Origin: an uncultured Algibacter sp.
GTDB taxonomy: Bacteria > Bacteroidota > Bacteroidia > Flavobacteriales > Flavobacteriaceae
Reading direction: 5' to 3'
Assembly: GCF_905480415.1 (NCBI RefSeq)
Contig: NZ_CAJQQI010000028.1
Coordinates: 1-50,354 of the forward strand
DNA: 50,354 nucleotides
In this document: positions 30,703 through 42,421 of the stretch, one piece after another
How positions within the stretch are numbered: position 1 is the stretch's first letter
Layout of the letters: each line of letters opens with the position of its first letter
The notes under the pieces: model-generated
What the model saw: the letters and a program-made list of their open reading frames with translations, nothing else
The model's database searches: none
Told to the model about the DNA's origin: nothing
Made by a program: the position numbers and the translations under genes

Positions 30703-33071
30703 GCCTTAATTTCCTTCATTAAATCATTATAAGTATAAAAGGCTTTATCTTCTTCATTTTTATGATAGAGCACGCTTACACGAATAGCTTTTAGCCCTGT
30801 TACTGCTTGTAAATCTTGAAGCTCAACAATCTCTAAATCGGTATCTAAGTAATTCTTAGACTGTAAAAACTTAACATATCTCAAATATTCTCTTTCGTCT
30901 TGTTTCTGAGAATAGATAATTGATATTTTACCTTTTTGAGTAACACGTTCTTTGGTGCCTTTTATAAAGGCTTTATCGACTCTTTTTTTAACAATTTCGT
31001 AGCGAGCATTATAAGTACCGTCAACATCAAACTGTTTTTCATCCATCCTAAAACTTATAGATAGAGGTTGATTAAACACCAATATCATCGATGCCACATC
31101 TAATGATACTGGAAACTCTGATTGCATTTGGTAATATGAATTTTCCATTTCGCACATGACTTGTAATTGCCATAATCTTAAATTATATAAATAAATAGAA
31201 TTAAAACTATCTTCTTTAGTAATAGATTCGCCTACATACATATTATGCTCTACTCCGTCTGTTTTAAAACGCTCAAAGTAATGCGGATACATTTGTTGCG
31301 CTTCTACTTGCTTTCTATCTAAAAGTGATGCCATTTCTTTATTAATCAAAGCAATGGTATCATCATACTGCTTCCTATAATTATAAAGCACATTTACTTT
31401 ATCATCAATACTATCAAAATACCCTTGAATTTGTTCTTTTAATTCGTCTGTAGTATATAAATGCTTCAATCCAGGTTCTATGTCTTTCTTAAAGAATTCC
31501 GAGATTTGCTGCTCGCTATCCACCTGAAAATGCTCTTTCAATCCTTTTAAATATTCATCAATTTGATAGATAAATTGCTCATAAATTGGTAATTCTTCTA
31601 ATTCTAAAGCACTTTCAAAAATACTTTTTACCGCGGTTAACTGGAGTGTTAAATCCTGTTGCGTTGCCTTATTTCGCGCTTCCGAAGAGCCTTTAATATC
31701 GATCTGCCCATAAAGCGGGTAAATATTTTCAAATGCGATCTTTTTAAAACTAGCCTGTTCGCCACTTCTTTCCGCTCTAATAAAATCTTTTGCCTCCTTT
31801 TCAAATCGCCAATGAACACTGGGATGAATAGAGGTACATTCTTTTTGAATAATAGCTTCAATTAAATTCTCTTCTTCATTTTTTGAGCGTTCAACAGCCG
31901 AAACGATATATGGCATCACATCAATTAATTTATTGGCATTAATACTATTAAGTACTTGAGGTTTATTAGACACTATTTCAATAATACCCAATAAACCATT
32001 TTCATTAGCAATTGGAGCAAATATGGCGCTTTTAACCCCTTGCTCATACAGGGCTGTTATATGTGGGGCCCGACCTTTTGCTTTTTTAAATACTTTGTCA
32101 ACATCTGATACTGAAAAATATTTGTTTTCATTAAGCAATCTATTGTATGACCAACTACATAATGCATCTGCGCAACTTGCACTCTCAGAATTATTAAGTA
32201 AAAAGCTTTTCATGCCAATACCATAAACACGCTCAAAAACATTTTCTTCTTGATTATAAATTGAAAACCCGACTTTAATATCATTAATCCCTAAAAGGGA
32301 TCTAAAAATTTCATTAAACCCTTGCATAAAGCTTTCATCCTTGTCCTTATCTTCTCCTATAAGGCTAGATTTTATGTTAGAGATTGACTGATCATCAGTT
32401 ACATCAAAAATATTAGAGATTACAAAGCCTTTAAATATGTAGCTATTTGGTGGGAACTTTTCTTTCCAAAGGGCTATGTTTTCGAAATTATCTAATAAAT
32501 TATCATAATCATCTTGAGTGATTTTAGGCGCTATCTCAGTTGGAATAATCTCACAAAAATCAGCGTTATATAATATTTTGTAATAATGAATTATCCCATT
32601 TGCGTCTGGGATTTCATAAAAAAACGGTCTCTTGAAATTTAAATTATACCCATAACAAAAACTTAAAATAATATTACATGCGATAATGTACCTATCATCC
32701 TCTGGCATATTCTTTATTTGAAGCTCAAAATTATCGCCTGCTATTTCTAATATATTTTTAAAACGTTCTGAAGAGTTAAAAATTAAATTATGAAAAGGTA
32801 CTGAAGCGGTTTTAATTTCATTGTTAGTTAAAATTGGAGAAAATGAATCTTGAAGAATTGTATTAATCTCTTTTTCTCTCTTTTCTAATATAGAAACATC
32901 GCTGAAACCAGATCGCAATTCCGGGTATGCCTCTGCTATTTTTAATATGCGTCTAGACTTTTCCGAAATAAATTTATCATTACTGTTAGCTAAAGTTTCA
33001 TAATGCTTAAGTAGCATATTAAAACTTATTTTTAAGTTTAAAGGTGATTCTATATTATCATTAATATCCAT
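30699..33071 (-). CDS. Large GAF-domain protein, function unknown
   Basis: Soluble protein of about 790 residues. The region 250-400 reads like a GAF sensor domain (VGFSIYNQEENVFERVYG, SCADALCSWSYNR, GVKSAIFAPIANENGLLGII). The first 250 and last 400 residues are mainly helical without a named family; the end has short strands such as KGKISIIYSQKQDEREYLRY. GAF domains bind small ligands including cyclic nucleotides. I start at the ATG at 33071 (MDINDNIESP) because the -7 element at 33093-33100 would put the RNA start at about 33088, downstream of the in-frame ATG at 33095. It is convergent with the HD-Pycsar-effector gene, overlapping by 4 nt. Conserved in Flavobacteriaceae as an unnamed GAF protein. 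Confidence 0.75.
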   Translation of the reverse strand: MDINDNIESPLNLKISFNMLLKHYETLANSNDKFISEKSRRILKIAEAYPELRSGFSDVSILEKREKEINTILQDSFSPILTNNEIKTASVPFHNLIFNSSERFKNILEIAGDNFELQIKNMPEDDRYIIACNIILSFCYGYNLNFKRPFFYEIPDANGIIHYYKILYNADFCEIIPTEIAPKITQDDYDNLLDNFENIALWKEKFPPNSYIFKGFVISNIFDVTDDQSISNIKSSLIGEDKDKDESFMQGFNEIFRSLLGINDIKVGFSIYNQEENVFERVYGIGMKSFLLNNSESASCADALCSWSYNRLLNENKYFSVSDVDKVFKKAKGRAPHITALYEQGVKSAIFAPIANENGLLGIIEIVSNKPQVLNSINANKLIDVMPYIVSAVERSKNEEENLIEAIIQKECTSIHPSVHWRFEKEAKDFIRAERSGEQASFKKIAFENIYPLYGQIDIKGSSEARNKATQQDLTLQLTAVKSIFESALELEELPIYEQFIYQIDEYLKGLKEHFQVDSEQQISEFFKKDIEPGLKHLYTTDELKEQIQGYFDSIDDKVNVLYNYRKQYDDTIALINKEMASLLDRKQVEAQQMYPHYFERFKTDGVEHNMYVGESITKEDSFNSIYLYNLRLWQLQVMCEMENSYYQMQSEFPVSLDVASMILVFNQPLSISFRMDEKQFDVDGTYNARYEIVKKRVDKAFIKGTKERVTQKGKISIIYSQKQDEREYLRYVKFLQSKNYLDTDLEIVELQDLQAVTGLKAIRVSVLYHKNEEDKAFYTYNDLMKEIKA

Positions 33072-33092
33072 GATGTTAGCTTTCTGATCAAA

Positions 33093-33100
33093 CAAAGTTA
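33093..33100 (-). promoter_or_regulatory. -7 promoter element of the GAF gene
   Basis: The minus strand reads TAACTTTG, an exact TAnnTTTG. It lies 22 nt before the ATG at 33071 and overlaps the alternative ATG at 33095, which argues against that start. No -33 TTG is seen. Confidence 0.5.
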
Positions 33101-33171
33101 CAAATTATTGTATTAGACGATAATAACTAGACTTCCTAACTACAAATTTGTTACTTCTAGATAAAGGATTC

Positions 33172-34824
33172 TTATATCTTTTCTAGGAGCAGAATATTAA
33201 ATTTAGAATCAATAGTAATTTTTCCATCAACTACCTTATTCAAAATACCTGAATATGCATCGCGAAGTGTATCAGCATTTTCAAATACCTTAGAAACATC
33301 TAACACTTTTTCTCCAATGGGTAAATCTAAACCAACAACAACTAAATCTTTATAATTACCTTTTGAAAAACTTCTGTAGAACAAATAAGGAGATTCAGAA
33401 ATCATTTGATGGACACCCGCACCAATAGAAGGATGGTTTGCCCGAAATTGACCTAATTTCTGCCAATGTTCCATAATTGCTTTTGTTCTAGACGTATTTT
33501 GAATAGCGTCCCAATTCATAAAAGAGCGCAATGTTGCATCACCTATAGTACCATCAACAACAAGCGATCTTGCTGACTCATCACCATAATATACTTGAGA
33601 GGCACCAGGACATAGTAATAATTTAGTAGCGGTTTCAAAAGGCTTTTCTCTTGTGGCATCAAAAGGCTGTCCATCATCATGTGAACTTAAATAGTTTAAA
33701 ACTCCATATCCTTTTAATCCCGAATTTAGTATATCTGAATATTTTTTAAAAAGCGCTTCTTTCGACATTTGAGCTGCATCCCACTTTACTTCAAAATTAA
33801 TGAGTCCATTAAATGCACTATCAAAATAGTTCACTTTTTTATCTCCAAAATCGAATGCTTGAGCATTGGAAATACCGTAGTTATAAACCTCACCAACTAA
33901 ATAGAAATTATTATCATCAAGTACTCTCTCAGGATTATTTTTTTTGAATTGCCCAAAAGCAAAATCACATTGCTTTTTAAATTCTTGCCACACATTTTCT
34001 TCTACATGCTTCACTGTATCGACCCGGTAACCATCAATCCCAAATTCAGTGATGTAATCGGTAAGCCATTTCATAATATAAAAACGTGGCGCTCTCGGGT
34101 GTCCTGTTCGTTTAAAAAATCCATTTAATTCCACCATTTCCTGCTCATATCGGCCTTCTGCTCTCCATTTTTCAACGAGTTGTACTGGTAACTCAGCAGC
34201 TTCATCACTTTCAGTTTTAATATCTGGAAGGTTTTTTACCAATGTACACGTAATTGTATTATCGTAGGATTGATAATTACATTGCGGTTCGGTGCGGACC
34301 CAATTCTCTGGCCATATAGGATCTTTATCTGTTACTGGTCCTGTATGATTTATCACTGCATCTAACAACACACGAATACCATGGTTGTGAGCAGCATCAA
34401 CTAATTCATGCAAATCATCTTTAGTTCCAAAGTTTGGATCTATTGTTGTCCAATCACTAGCCCAATACCCATGAAATCCATAACTTAAACCAGTTCCTTC
34501 ATCGGTTCCTCCATGAATTTGCTCTACAACAGGTGTCATCCAAATGGCATTGATTCCTAAATCCGTGAAGTAGCCTTCTTTTATCTTTTGTGTAATGCCT
34601 TTAATATCTCCACCTTGGAAATCGCGAAGCTTTCCTGTTTCTAAGTTTCTATCAAAATTAGTATCATTAGAATTATCGCCATTATTAAATCGATCCGTTA
34701 GCAAGAAATACACATTTGCGCCTTCCCAGACAAAAGGTATTTTTGGTTTTACTTGAGAGTTATTTTTTTTGTCTTCACAATTAAAAAAAACTAAAAACGA
34801 GATTACGATTAATAAATACTTCAT
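33172..34824 (-). CDS. GH13 alpha-amylase-family lipoprotein
   Basis: GH13 enzyme of 550 residues with a lipoprotein signal (FFNC, Cys16). The four conserved regions are complete: DAVINH near 150, GYRVDTVKH near 280 (nucleophile Asp), LVGEVYNYG near 325 (acid/base Glu) and LSSHDDGQP near 388. An insert with two Cys lies between regions I and II (TEPQCNYQSY, TITCTLV). It should hydrolyse alpha-1,4-glucan or maltodextrin at the cell surface or in the periplasm. Last gene of the leftward maltodextrin operon, 4 nt after the second GH13 gene. Confidence 0.92.
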   Translation of the reverse strand: MKYLLIVISFLVFFNCEDKKNNSQVKPKIPFVWEGANVYFLLTDRFNNGDNSNDTNFDRNLETGKLRDFQGGDIKGITQKIKEGYFTDLGINAIWMTPVVEQIHGGTDEGTGLSYGFHGYWASDWTTIDPNFGTKDDLHELVDAAHNHGIRVLLDAVINHTGPVTDKDPIWPENWVRTEPQCNYQSYDNTITCTLVKNLPDIKTESDEAAELPVQLVEKWRAEGRYEQEMVELNGFFKRTGHPRAPRFYIMKWLTDYITEFGIDGYRVDTVKHVEENVWQEFKKQCDFAFGQFKKNNPERVLDDNNFYLVGEVYNYGISNAQAFDFGDKKVNYFDSAFNGLINFEVKWDAAQMSKEALFKKYSDILNSGLKGYGVLNYLSSHDDGQPFDATREKPFETATKLLLCPGASQVYYGDESARSLVVDGTIGDATLRSFMNWDAIQNTSRTKAIMEHWQKLGQFRANHPSIGAGVHQMISESPYLFYRSFSKGNYKDLVVVGLDLPIGEKVLDVSKVFENADTLRDAYSGILNKVVDGKITIDSKFNILLLEKI

Positions 34825-34828
34825 ATTT

Positions 34829-36721
34829 CTATTTAATTTTTAAGATAAAAGATTCTAAGGCATCTAGCTTTATTTTGATAGTCCCAATACCCTTTTCTAC
34901 TTTTAAAGTTGAATTGAATTGATTGTATAATTGATCTTCAATCTCTAAAGCCGCATCATCCAACTTCCAAATTTCAATTATACTATTAGGTATTTTCAAT
35001 TCAAATTCAGTGCCATTATTATCGTCAAAATTTGAAACAATGATGAGCTTTTCATTATCACTCCAACGCACAAAAGACAGAATTTTATCGCTATAACCTC
35101 TGACATGCTCACGATTATATAAATGAATATCTTGGTAGTTTCTTGTTAAAGCAGAACTGTTTATTGTGAAATTTAAAAGTCTTTTGTAAAAATCTCTTAA
35201 ATCCTTTTCTTCACTCGTTAATTGCCCACCATCAAACTGTTTGTTATTAACCCAACGCTGATGTGCTGGAACACCAACATAATCAAAGATTGAAGTTCTG
35301 GTAGACGAACCAAATCCGGCGTTTTCAGAACCATCTTCACCGACTTCCTGACCAAAATAAATCATAGTTGGTGCTGTTGTTGATGTTGCCGAAACCACCA
35401 TAGCAGGCATCCCTTTTTTAGCGTTTCCTGCAAAACCTAGACTAGCTAAACGTTGTTCATCATGGTTTTCTAAAAAGTGAAGCATGTGATGTTCTATGTC
35501 TTTTAAATCATCAAAAATTGGGAGAATATGATCTGTTTTACCTTTTCCTTGCATCACACTTTTTATGGTATCATACAATTGGACTTTATCATATAGATAA
35601 TCCATTTTTCCCTTCTTGATATAATCTCTGTAAAGCGCGGGATTATAAACTTCAGCCAATAAAAAAGCATTCGGATTTTTCATTTTTATAGATGAATTCA
35701 TAAAACTCCAAAACTCCACGGGTACCATTTCTGCCATATCATAACGAAAGCCATCAACACCCATATCTAACCAATAGAGGGCAATATCTCTAAACATTAT
35801 CCAAGAATTTGGAACGGTTTTATCTTTCCAGAAGTCAAAATGTTCCTCATAATTTTCATTATCAAACCCTTCAGGAAGATCTTCAAAATCCTTTTTCCCT
35901 TCCGGTGAAATTCCATAATTAACTTTTACGGTTTCATACCAATCATTCATATCTGGTTGAGATAATCTTGACCCATTCCCTGTCCATTTTGCTGGTTTTT
36001 CAGGAAAATAATCATCCTTAAGGGGATGTTTTTCATTTCCTAGAGGCGAATACCCATTTCCCCAAACAGGCACTTTAAATACTTCATTAGGATTGTAATA
36101 AAAGTTATTATTTACGTGATAAACGACAGATATATCATCATCTTCACCAAAATCTCTTATACCTTCTGGCTTTGAAATACTGTGATAGTTTCGCGCCACA
36201 TGATTTGGCACAATATCAATAATAGCTTTTAAACCAACTTCGTGTGTGCGTTTTATAAGTGCTTGAAATTCCTTTAATCGTTGCTCAACATTTTCTGCCA
36301 AATCAGGATTTACATTGTAATAATCTTTAACCGCATAAGGCGATCCTGCGCGCCCTTTAACAATATCGGGGTCGTCACTTGAAATTCCGTATTTAGTATA
36401 ATCTGTAATCACATCATGATGAGGAATACCTGTATACCAGATATGTGTTACGCCTAAATTTTTTATTTCCTGTAAAGCGCGTTCTGTAAAGTCATTAAAC
36501 TTTCCAACACCGTTTTCCTCAATCGTTCCCCAAGGTTTGTTTGTAGTATTCGTATTCCCAAATAATCGTGTAAAAACCTGATAAACAACCAGCTTGTTTT
36601 CCTCAATTACCTTTATGCTTAATCCTTGTTTTTCTGGTGCTTGTTTTTCTTGAACACAACTTAAACAGAGCATCATTAATACCAAAAAAATGTATTGTAC
36701 TAATTTCATTCTGATTTTCAT
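34829..36721 (-). CDS. GH13 alpha-glucan hydrolase lipoprotein
   Basis: Second GH13 lipoprotein (630 residues; lipobox CLSC, Cys22). Conserved regions: DIVPNHVAR near residue 175, GFRYDMAEMVP near 335 (nucleophile), LLAEVYNP near 365 (acid/base) and FLENHDEQR near 435. A C-terminal beta-sandwich domain (about 530-630) follows. The start may also be the ATG at 36709 (MKLVQYIFL), which gives a more usual signal peptide. The two GH13 enzymes differ widely in sequence, so they probably cut different chain lengths or branch types. Gap to the GH97 gene upstream is 70 nt. Confidence 0.91.
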   Translation of the reverse strand: MKIRMKLVQYIFLVLMMLCLSCVQEKQAPEKQGLSIKVIEENKLVVYQVFTRLFGNTNTTNKPWGTIEENGVGKFNDFTERALQEIKNLGVTHIWYTGIPHHDVITDYTKYGISSDDPDIVKGRAGSPYAVKDYYNVNPDLAENVEQRLKEFQALIKRTHEVGLKAIIDIVPNHVARNYHSISKPEGIRDFGEDDDISVVYHVNNNFYYNPNEVFKVPVWGNGYSPLGNEKHPLKDDYFPEKPAKWTGNGSRLSQPDMNDWYETVKVNYGISPEGKKDFEDLPEGFDNENYEEHFDFWKDKTVPNSWIMFRDIALYWLDMGVDGFRYDMAEMVPVEFWSFMNSSIKMKNPNAFLLAEVYNPALYRDYIKKGKMDYLYDKVQLYDTIKSVMQGKGKTDHILPIFDDLKDIEHHMLHFLENHDEQRLASLGFAGNAKKGMPAMVVSATSTTAPTMIYFGQEVGEDGSENAGFGSSTRTSIFDYVGVPAHQRWVNNKQFDGGQLTSEEKDLRDFYKRLLNFTINSSALTRNYQDIHLYNREHVRGYSDKILSFVRWSDNEKLIIVSNFDDNNGTEFELKIPNSIIEIWKLDDAALEIEDQLYNQFNSTLKVEKGIGTIKIKLDALESFILKIK

Positions 36722-36791
36722 TTAAGTAAAACCTACCACCAATTTATAGGTTCAAAACGTGACACATGATATATTTGAATTCATGAAAATT

Positions 36792-38936
<2,145 letters not shown>

Positions 38937-38948
38937 TCAGAACCTTAA

Positions 38949-41258
38949 TTAGCTTTCAGCTTTTAATACTTTATTTTCTAACGACAATGGTTTGTTATTC
39001 ACAAGAATTTCAAGATCATCACCACTTAGTATTTCAAAATGTGTCTGCTCTTGAGTAACTTTAACCTTTATAATATGGTTTCTAAAGTTTACTTTAAATG
39101 AATAGCCTTTCCATTGGTTAGGAATTTTTGGAGTAAATGATAGCCTATTACCTTTAATTCTCATACCACCAAAACCTTCAACAATACTCATCCAGGTTCC
39201 CGCCATAGAGGTAATATGCAAACCTTCATGTACTTCATTATTGTAATCATCTAAATCTAATCTAGAAGTACGCAAATAGAAGGTATACGCTTGCTCCATT
39301 CTATCTAATTTAGTTGCTTGAATACTATGAACACAAGGTGATAATGAACTTTCATGAACTGTAAATGGTTCATAAAAATTAAAATGACGTTCTAATACTT
39401 CAGTAGAAAATTGGTCTTCAAAAAAGTAGAAGCCTTGTAAAACATCGGCTTGTTTTATATATGGTGAACGCAGGATTCTATCCCAACTCCATTTTTGATT
39501 GATAGGCCTCTGTGTTTTTGGTAAATCTTCAACGGTAATCAACTCTTTATCCAAAAACCCATCTTGTTGTAAATATACTTGATGCTCTTCTGAATATGGA
39601 AAATACATGTTATCTGCAACCGCTTTCCATAATGCTAATTCTTTCTTAGATACTTTTACTTTTTTGGTAATTCTTGAAAAGTCTGAAGCATATTCGTTTT
39701 CAATTTTTTCAATTTGCTCAAGCGTATAATCAATACACCATTTTGCTAAATAGTTCGTGTACCAATTATTATTTACGTTATTCTCATATTCATTTGGCCC
39801 AGTTACACCAAGAATAACATACTGGTTTTTGTCTTTGGAAAATGTGGCACGCTGTTGCCAAAAACGAGCAATTCCAATTAAAACTTCTAGTCCTTTTTCT
39901 GGAATATAACTGTAATCTCCTGTATAGCGGTAATAGTTGTAAATAGCGAATGCTATGGCTCCATTTCTATGAATTTCTTCAAAAGTAATTTCCCATTCAT
40001 TGTGACATTCCTCACCATTCATAGTGACCATAGGATATAAAGCTGCACCGTCAGTAAACCCTAATTTTTGAGCATTTTCAATGGCTTTTTCTAAATGATT
40101 ATAACGGTACTCTAAAAGTGCTCTGGCTACCTTTTGGTCTTTAGTCGCCATATAAAAAGGAATGCAATAAGCTTCAGTATCCCAGTAGGTACTTCCTCCA
40201 TATTTCTCACCCGTGAACCCTTTAGGCCCAATATTTAATCTTGAATCTTTACCTAAATAAGTTTGGTTTAATTGGAAAATATTAAATCGAATTCCTTGTT
40301 GTGCTTTTATATCACCTTCAATAGTAATATCAGCCATTTCCCAAATAGTTGCCCAAGCTTGTTTTTGCTCTTCAAGCAATTGATTAAACCCTTTTTTAGT
40401 TGCAGTTTTTAGAACTTCTTTTGCCCTTTCAATTAATTTCGATTTGTCATGATTTCTATCTACTGTATATCCTCCAAATTTTTGAATATAATACGTATCT
40501 CCTTTTTTTACTGGGTATGCATAACTAAATGACATATAATTTGAATCAGCTTTTATCCCCGGCTCAACCATTATGGGCTTATCCGAAACAAAAACTTTCG
40601 ACTCCATGAATGTACAGGTACAGAAATCTGTTTTCATCGTTTTAGCTTCAATAAAAGCTTGATTATTTACATGACTTACATCGGTTGTATCCCAAAACTT
40701 ATCATCCCAATTGGTGTCTTCATTTGTAATACCAGAATCTAAATACGGTTGAAATATTATTTCAGCATCTTTATTTACTGGTTTTATTTCATATTTAATA
40801 GTTCCAACTTCATCTAAATCTAAGCTTAAAAACCGTTTTACAGATACCTCAACCTGAACATCATTTGACAAAGTTGCTATAAAATATCTAGACAACCAGC
40901 CTTCTTTCATATTGAGTTCGCGCTTGAAACTATCAACAGATTTACAAGTGTTTAAATCCAATGGCTCACCATCAACTATAACGTTAATCCCAATCCAGTT
41001 TGGCGCATTTAATACTTTAGCAAAATATTCTGGATAGCCATTTTTCCACCACCCTACACGTGTCTTATCAGGGTAGTAAACCCCAGCAATATAGCTTCCT
41101 TGAAACGTTTCACCTGAATAGTGTTCTTCAAAATTGGCACGTTGCCCCATCGCACCGTTACCAATACTAAATAAACTCTCTGAAGATTTTACACGACTCG
41201 CATCAAAACCTTCTTCGATGATGGACCAATTATCTGGTTTTATATAATCCTGGTTCAT
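38949..41258 (-). CDS. GH65 family disaccharide phosphorylase (maltose phosphorylase type)
   Basis: Cytoplasmic enzyme of 769 residues without signal peptide. GH65 hallmarks are FSIGNGAMGQRANFEEHYSG near residue 29, GSTYWDTEAYCIPFY near 350 and the catalytic Glu region HNEWEITFEEIHRNGA near 420. It splits an alpha-linked glucose disaccharide with phosphate to give beta-glucose 1-phosphate and glucose. The gene lies 113 nt downstream of pgmB, whose product uses beta-glucose 1-phosphate, so maltose is the most likely substrate; trehalose or kojibiose cannot be excluded. Confidence 0.92.
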   Translation of the reverse strand: MNQDYIKPDNWSIIEEGFDASRVKSSESLFSIGNGAMGQRANFEEHYSGETFQGSYIAGVYYPDKTRVGWWKNGYPEYFAKVLNAPNWIGINVIVDGEPLDLNTCKSVDSFKRELNMKEGWLSRYFIATLSNDVQVEVSVKRFLSLDLDEVGTIKYEIKPVNKDAEIIFQPYLDSGITNEDTNWDDKFWDTTDVSHVNNQAFIEAKTMKTDFCTCTFMESKVFVSDKPIMVEPGIKADSNYMSFSYAYPVKKGDTYYIQKFGGYTVDRNHDKSKLIERAKEVLKTATKKGFNQLLEEQKQAWATIWEMADITIEGDIKAQQGIRFNIFQLNQTYLGKDSRLNIGPKGFTGEKYGGSTYWDTEAYCIPFYMATKDQKVARALLEYRYNHLEKAIENAQKLGFTDGAALYPMVTMNGEECHNEWEITFEEIHRNGAIAFAIYNYYRYTGDYSYIPEKGLEVLIGIARFWQQRATFSKDKNQYVILGVTGPNEYENNVNNNWYTNYLAKWCIDYTLEQIEKIENEYASDFSRITKKVKVSKKELALWKAVADNMYFPYSEEHQVYLQQDGFLDKELITVEDLPKTQRPINQKWSWDRILRSPYIKQADVLQGFYFFEDQFSTEVLERHFNFYEPFTVHESSLSPCVHSIQATKLDRMEQAYTFYLRTSRLDLDDYNNEVHEGLHITSMAGTWMSIVEGFGGMRIKGNRLSFTPKIPNQWKGYSFKVNFRNHIIKVKVTQEQTHFEILSGDDLEILVNNKPLSLENKVLKAES

Positions 41259-41371
41259 TTTATTTATGATGATAGATAATAGACATTATATCGCTTAGCT
41301 GTTAGACTTTACTATTTAATAACTCCATTTCTCGATTATTATTTTTTTTTTAAAAGCATAAATACTATTTA

Positions 41372-42049
41372 TTATCTATGCTCTATCGCTTTTGTTCTTT
41401 TTACCAATCCTTTGACAAAATCGTCAGAAATTTCAGTTAAATTCTCAAAATTAAAATCGGCTTCATGAAGTATTTTTTCATCTCCAACTCCGATTGATAT
41501 CATATTTGCTTTATTTGCAGCTTCAACACCTGCAATAGCATCTTCAAAAACAACACAATGTTCTGGTTGTAAATTCAATTTTTTTGCTCCAATTAAAAAG
41601 ACTTCTGGATCTGGCTTAGCTTTAGAAACACTGTTCCCATCTACAATACCAGCAAATCTTTCAAAAAGGTTAACCTGTTTTAAAATTAATGGCGCGTTCT
41701 TACTGGCAGAACCTAAAACGTATTTAATACCCAAATTGTCCAAAGTATCTAAAAGTTCATTTACTCCTGGCAGAATTTCTTCAGACCCCATTTTGTTGAT
41801 ATATTCAAGATAATGGCTATTCTTACTGATAAGATATTCTTGTTTCTTTTCATCGGAAATTTCCACTTTCCCAATATCTAAAAGAATCTCTAAAGACCTT
41901 ACACGACTAACACCTTTCAGAAGTTCATTATGCGCTTCGGTAAACTCAAAACCTAAATGATCTGCAAGGTCTTTCCATGCTAAAAAATGATATTTAGCAG
42001 TGTCTACAATAACACCATCTAAATCGAATATGACTCCTATTTTCTTCAT
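41372..42049 (-). CDS. pgmB: Beta-phosphoglucomutase
   Basis: HAD-superfamily phosphomutase of 225 residues. GVIFDLDGVIVDTAKYHFLAW at the N-terminus carries the nucleophile Asp and the second Asp of the DxD motif, typical for beta-PGM with the cap domain starting at YHFLAW. Further: KGVSRVRSLE, VLGSASKNAP (motif II), KAKPDPEVFL (Lys and motif III) and CVVFEDAIAGVEAA (motif IV). It converts beta-glucose 1-phosphate to glucose 6-phosphate, joining maltose phosphorolysis to glycolysis. It is now the first intact gene of the operon; 4 nt upstream of its start lies the stop of a lost transporter gene. Confidence 0.93.
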   Translation of the reverse strand: MKKIGVIFDLDGVIVDTAKYHFLAWKDLADHLGFEFTEAHNELLKGVSRVRSLEILLDIGKVEISDEKKQEYLISKNSHYLEYINKMGSEEILPGVNELLDTLDNLGIKYVLGSASKNAPLILKQVNLFERFAGIVDGNSVSKAKPDPEVFLIGAKKLNLQPEHCVVFEDAIAGVEAANKANMISIGVGDEKILHEADFNFENLTEISDDFVKGLVKRTKAIEHR

Positions 42050-42052
42050 TTA

Positions 42053-42243
42053 TTATGATTGAATTACATCGTGAACATCTTTTACTTTATAGACTAAAGA
42101 CGCCACAATTAAAAAAACTAATTCCACTCATTATTAAGCAATATATTGTATGATTTCCATAAGCATGTTTCACAAGTGCCCTACCAATTAAGCCGCTAAT
42201 AATTTGAGGGATTACTTTTAAAAAAGTTAATTATCCCAAATTT
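42053..42243 (-). pseudogene. C-terminal remnant of an MFS (SLC45-type) sugar transporter
   Basis: Leftward frames between 42243 and the TAA at 42053 read KVIPQIISGLIGRALVKHA, YGNHTIYCLIMSGISFF and, after a shift in the T run, FLIVASLVYKVKDVHDVIQS then stop. Together this is the last TM pair and charged tail of the MFS transporters that usually precede pgmB in flavobacterial maltodextrin loci (IPQII.G..GG..VK...G, KVKDVDDVI). About 400 residues upstream are gone. The stop sits 4 nt before the pgmB start, as expected of an old operon partner. The loss means maltose entry must use another transporter. Confidence 0.75.
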
Positions 42244-42269
42244 ATCAGATAATTAAAGTCAATACTGTG

Positions 42270-42380
42270 TTAACAATTTAAATCAAAAACTTCTTTAGCT
42301 TTCTTTAAAATAGTTGTTTTACTCCCTAAATTTACAATCCGTGTATTACACTTTTTAAAGATTTGATAAAAAACACTCAT
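42270..42380 (-). other. Unassigned 36-codon frame downstream of the operator-like palindromes
   Basis: ATG at 42380, six bases after the first palindrome, opens a frame reading MSVFYQIFKKCNTRIVNLGS and KTTILKKAKEVFDLNC, ending with TAA at 42270. The segment KTTILKKAKEVF loosely recalls the start of a LacI helix-turn-helix (KTTI.DIAKEL), but the match is short and I do not assign it. It is either a remnant or a leader frame. The gap 42244-42652 otherwise has the two palindromes, a terminator and nothing recognisable. Confidence 0.25.
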
Positions 42381-42385
42381 TTTTT

Positions 42386-42407
42386 TTAACGAAAACGTTT
42401 TAGTAAA
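42386..42407. promoter_or_regulatory. LacI-type operator-like palindrome, copy 1
   Basis: A 22-base palindrome centred on CG, with perfect core AAAACGTTTT (42392-42401) and 9 of 11 half-site bases symmetric. This is the form of LacI/GalR-family operators. It stands 337 nt before pgmB, in the former promoter region of the maltodextrin operon. No LacI gene lies in the window. Confidence 0.5.
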
Positions 42408-42421
42408 TCGATATTTCTGTT

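Noticed and set aside
29500-33071. Complete Pycsar antiphage system
   Set aside because: The effector-type domain is present but no uridylate or cytidylate cyclase gene is in the window.
33072-33095. Earlier ATG for the GAF protein
   Set aside because: A TAnnTTTG promoter element overlaps it, so it is probably not in the transcript.
42270-42380. LacI regulator remnant
   Set aside because: Only KTTI...AKE resembles a LacI start; too short and the next residues do not fit, so it is left unassigned.
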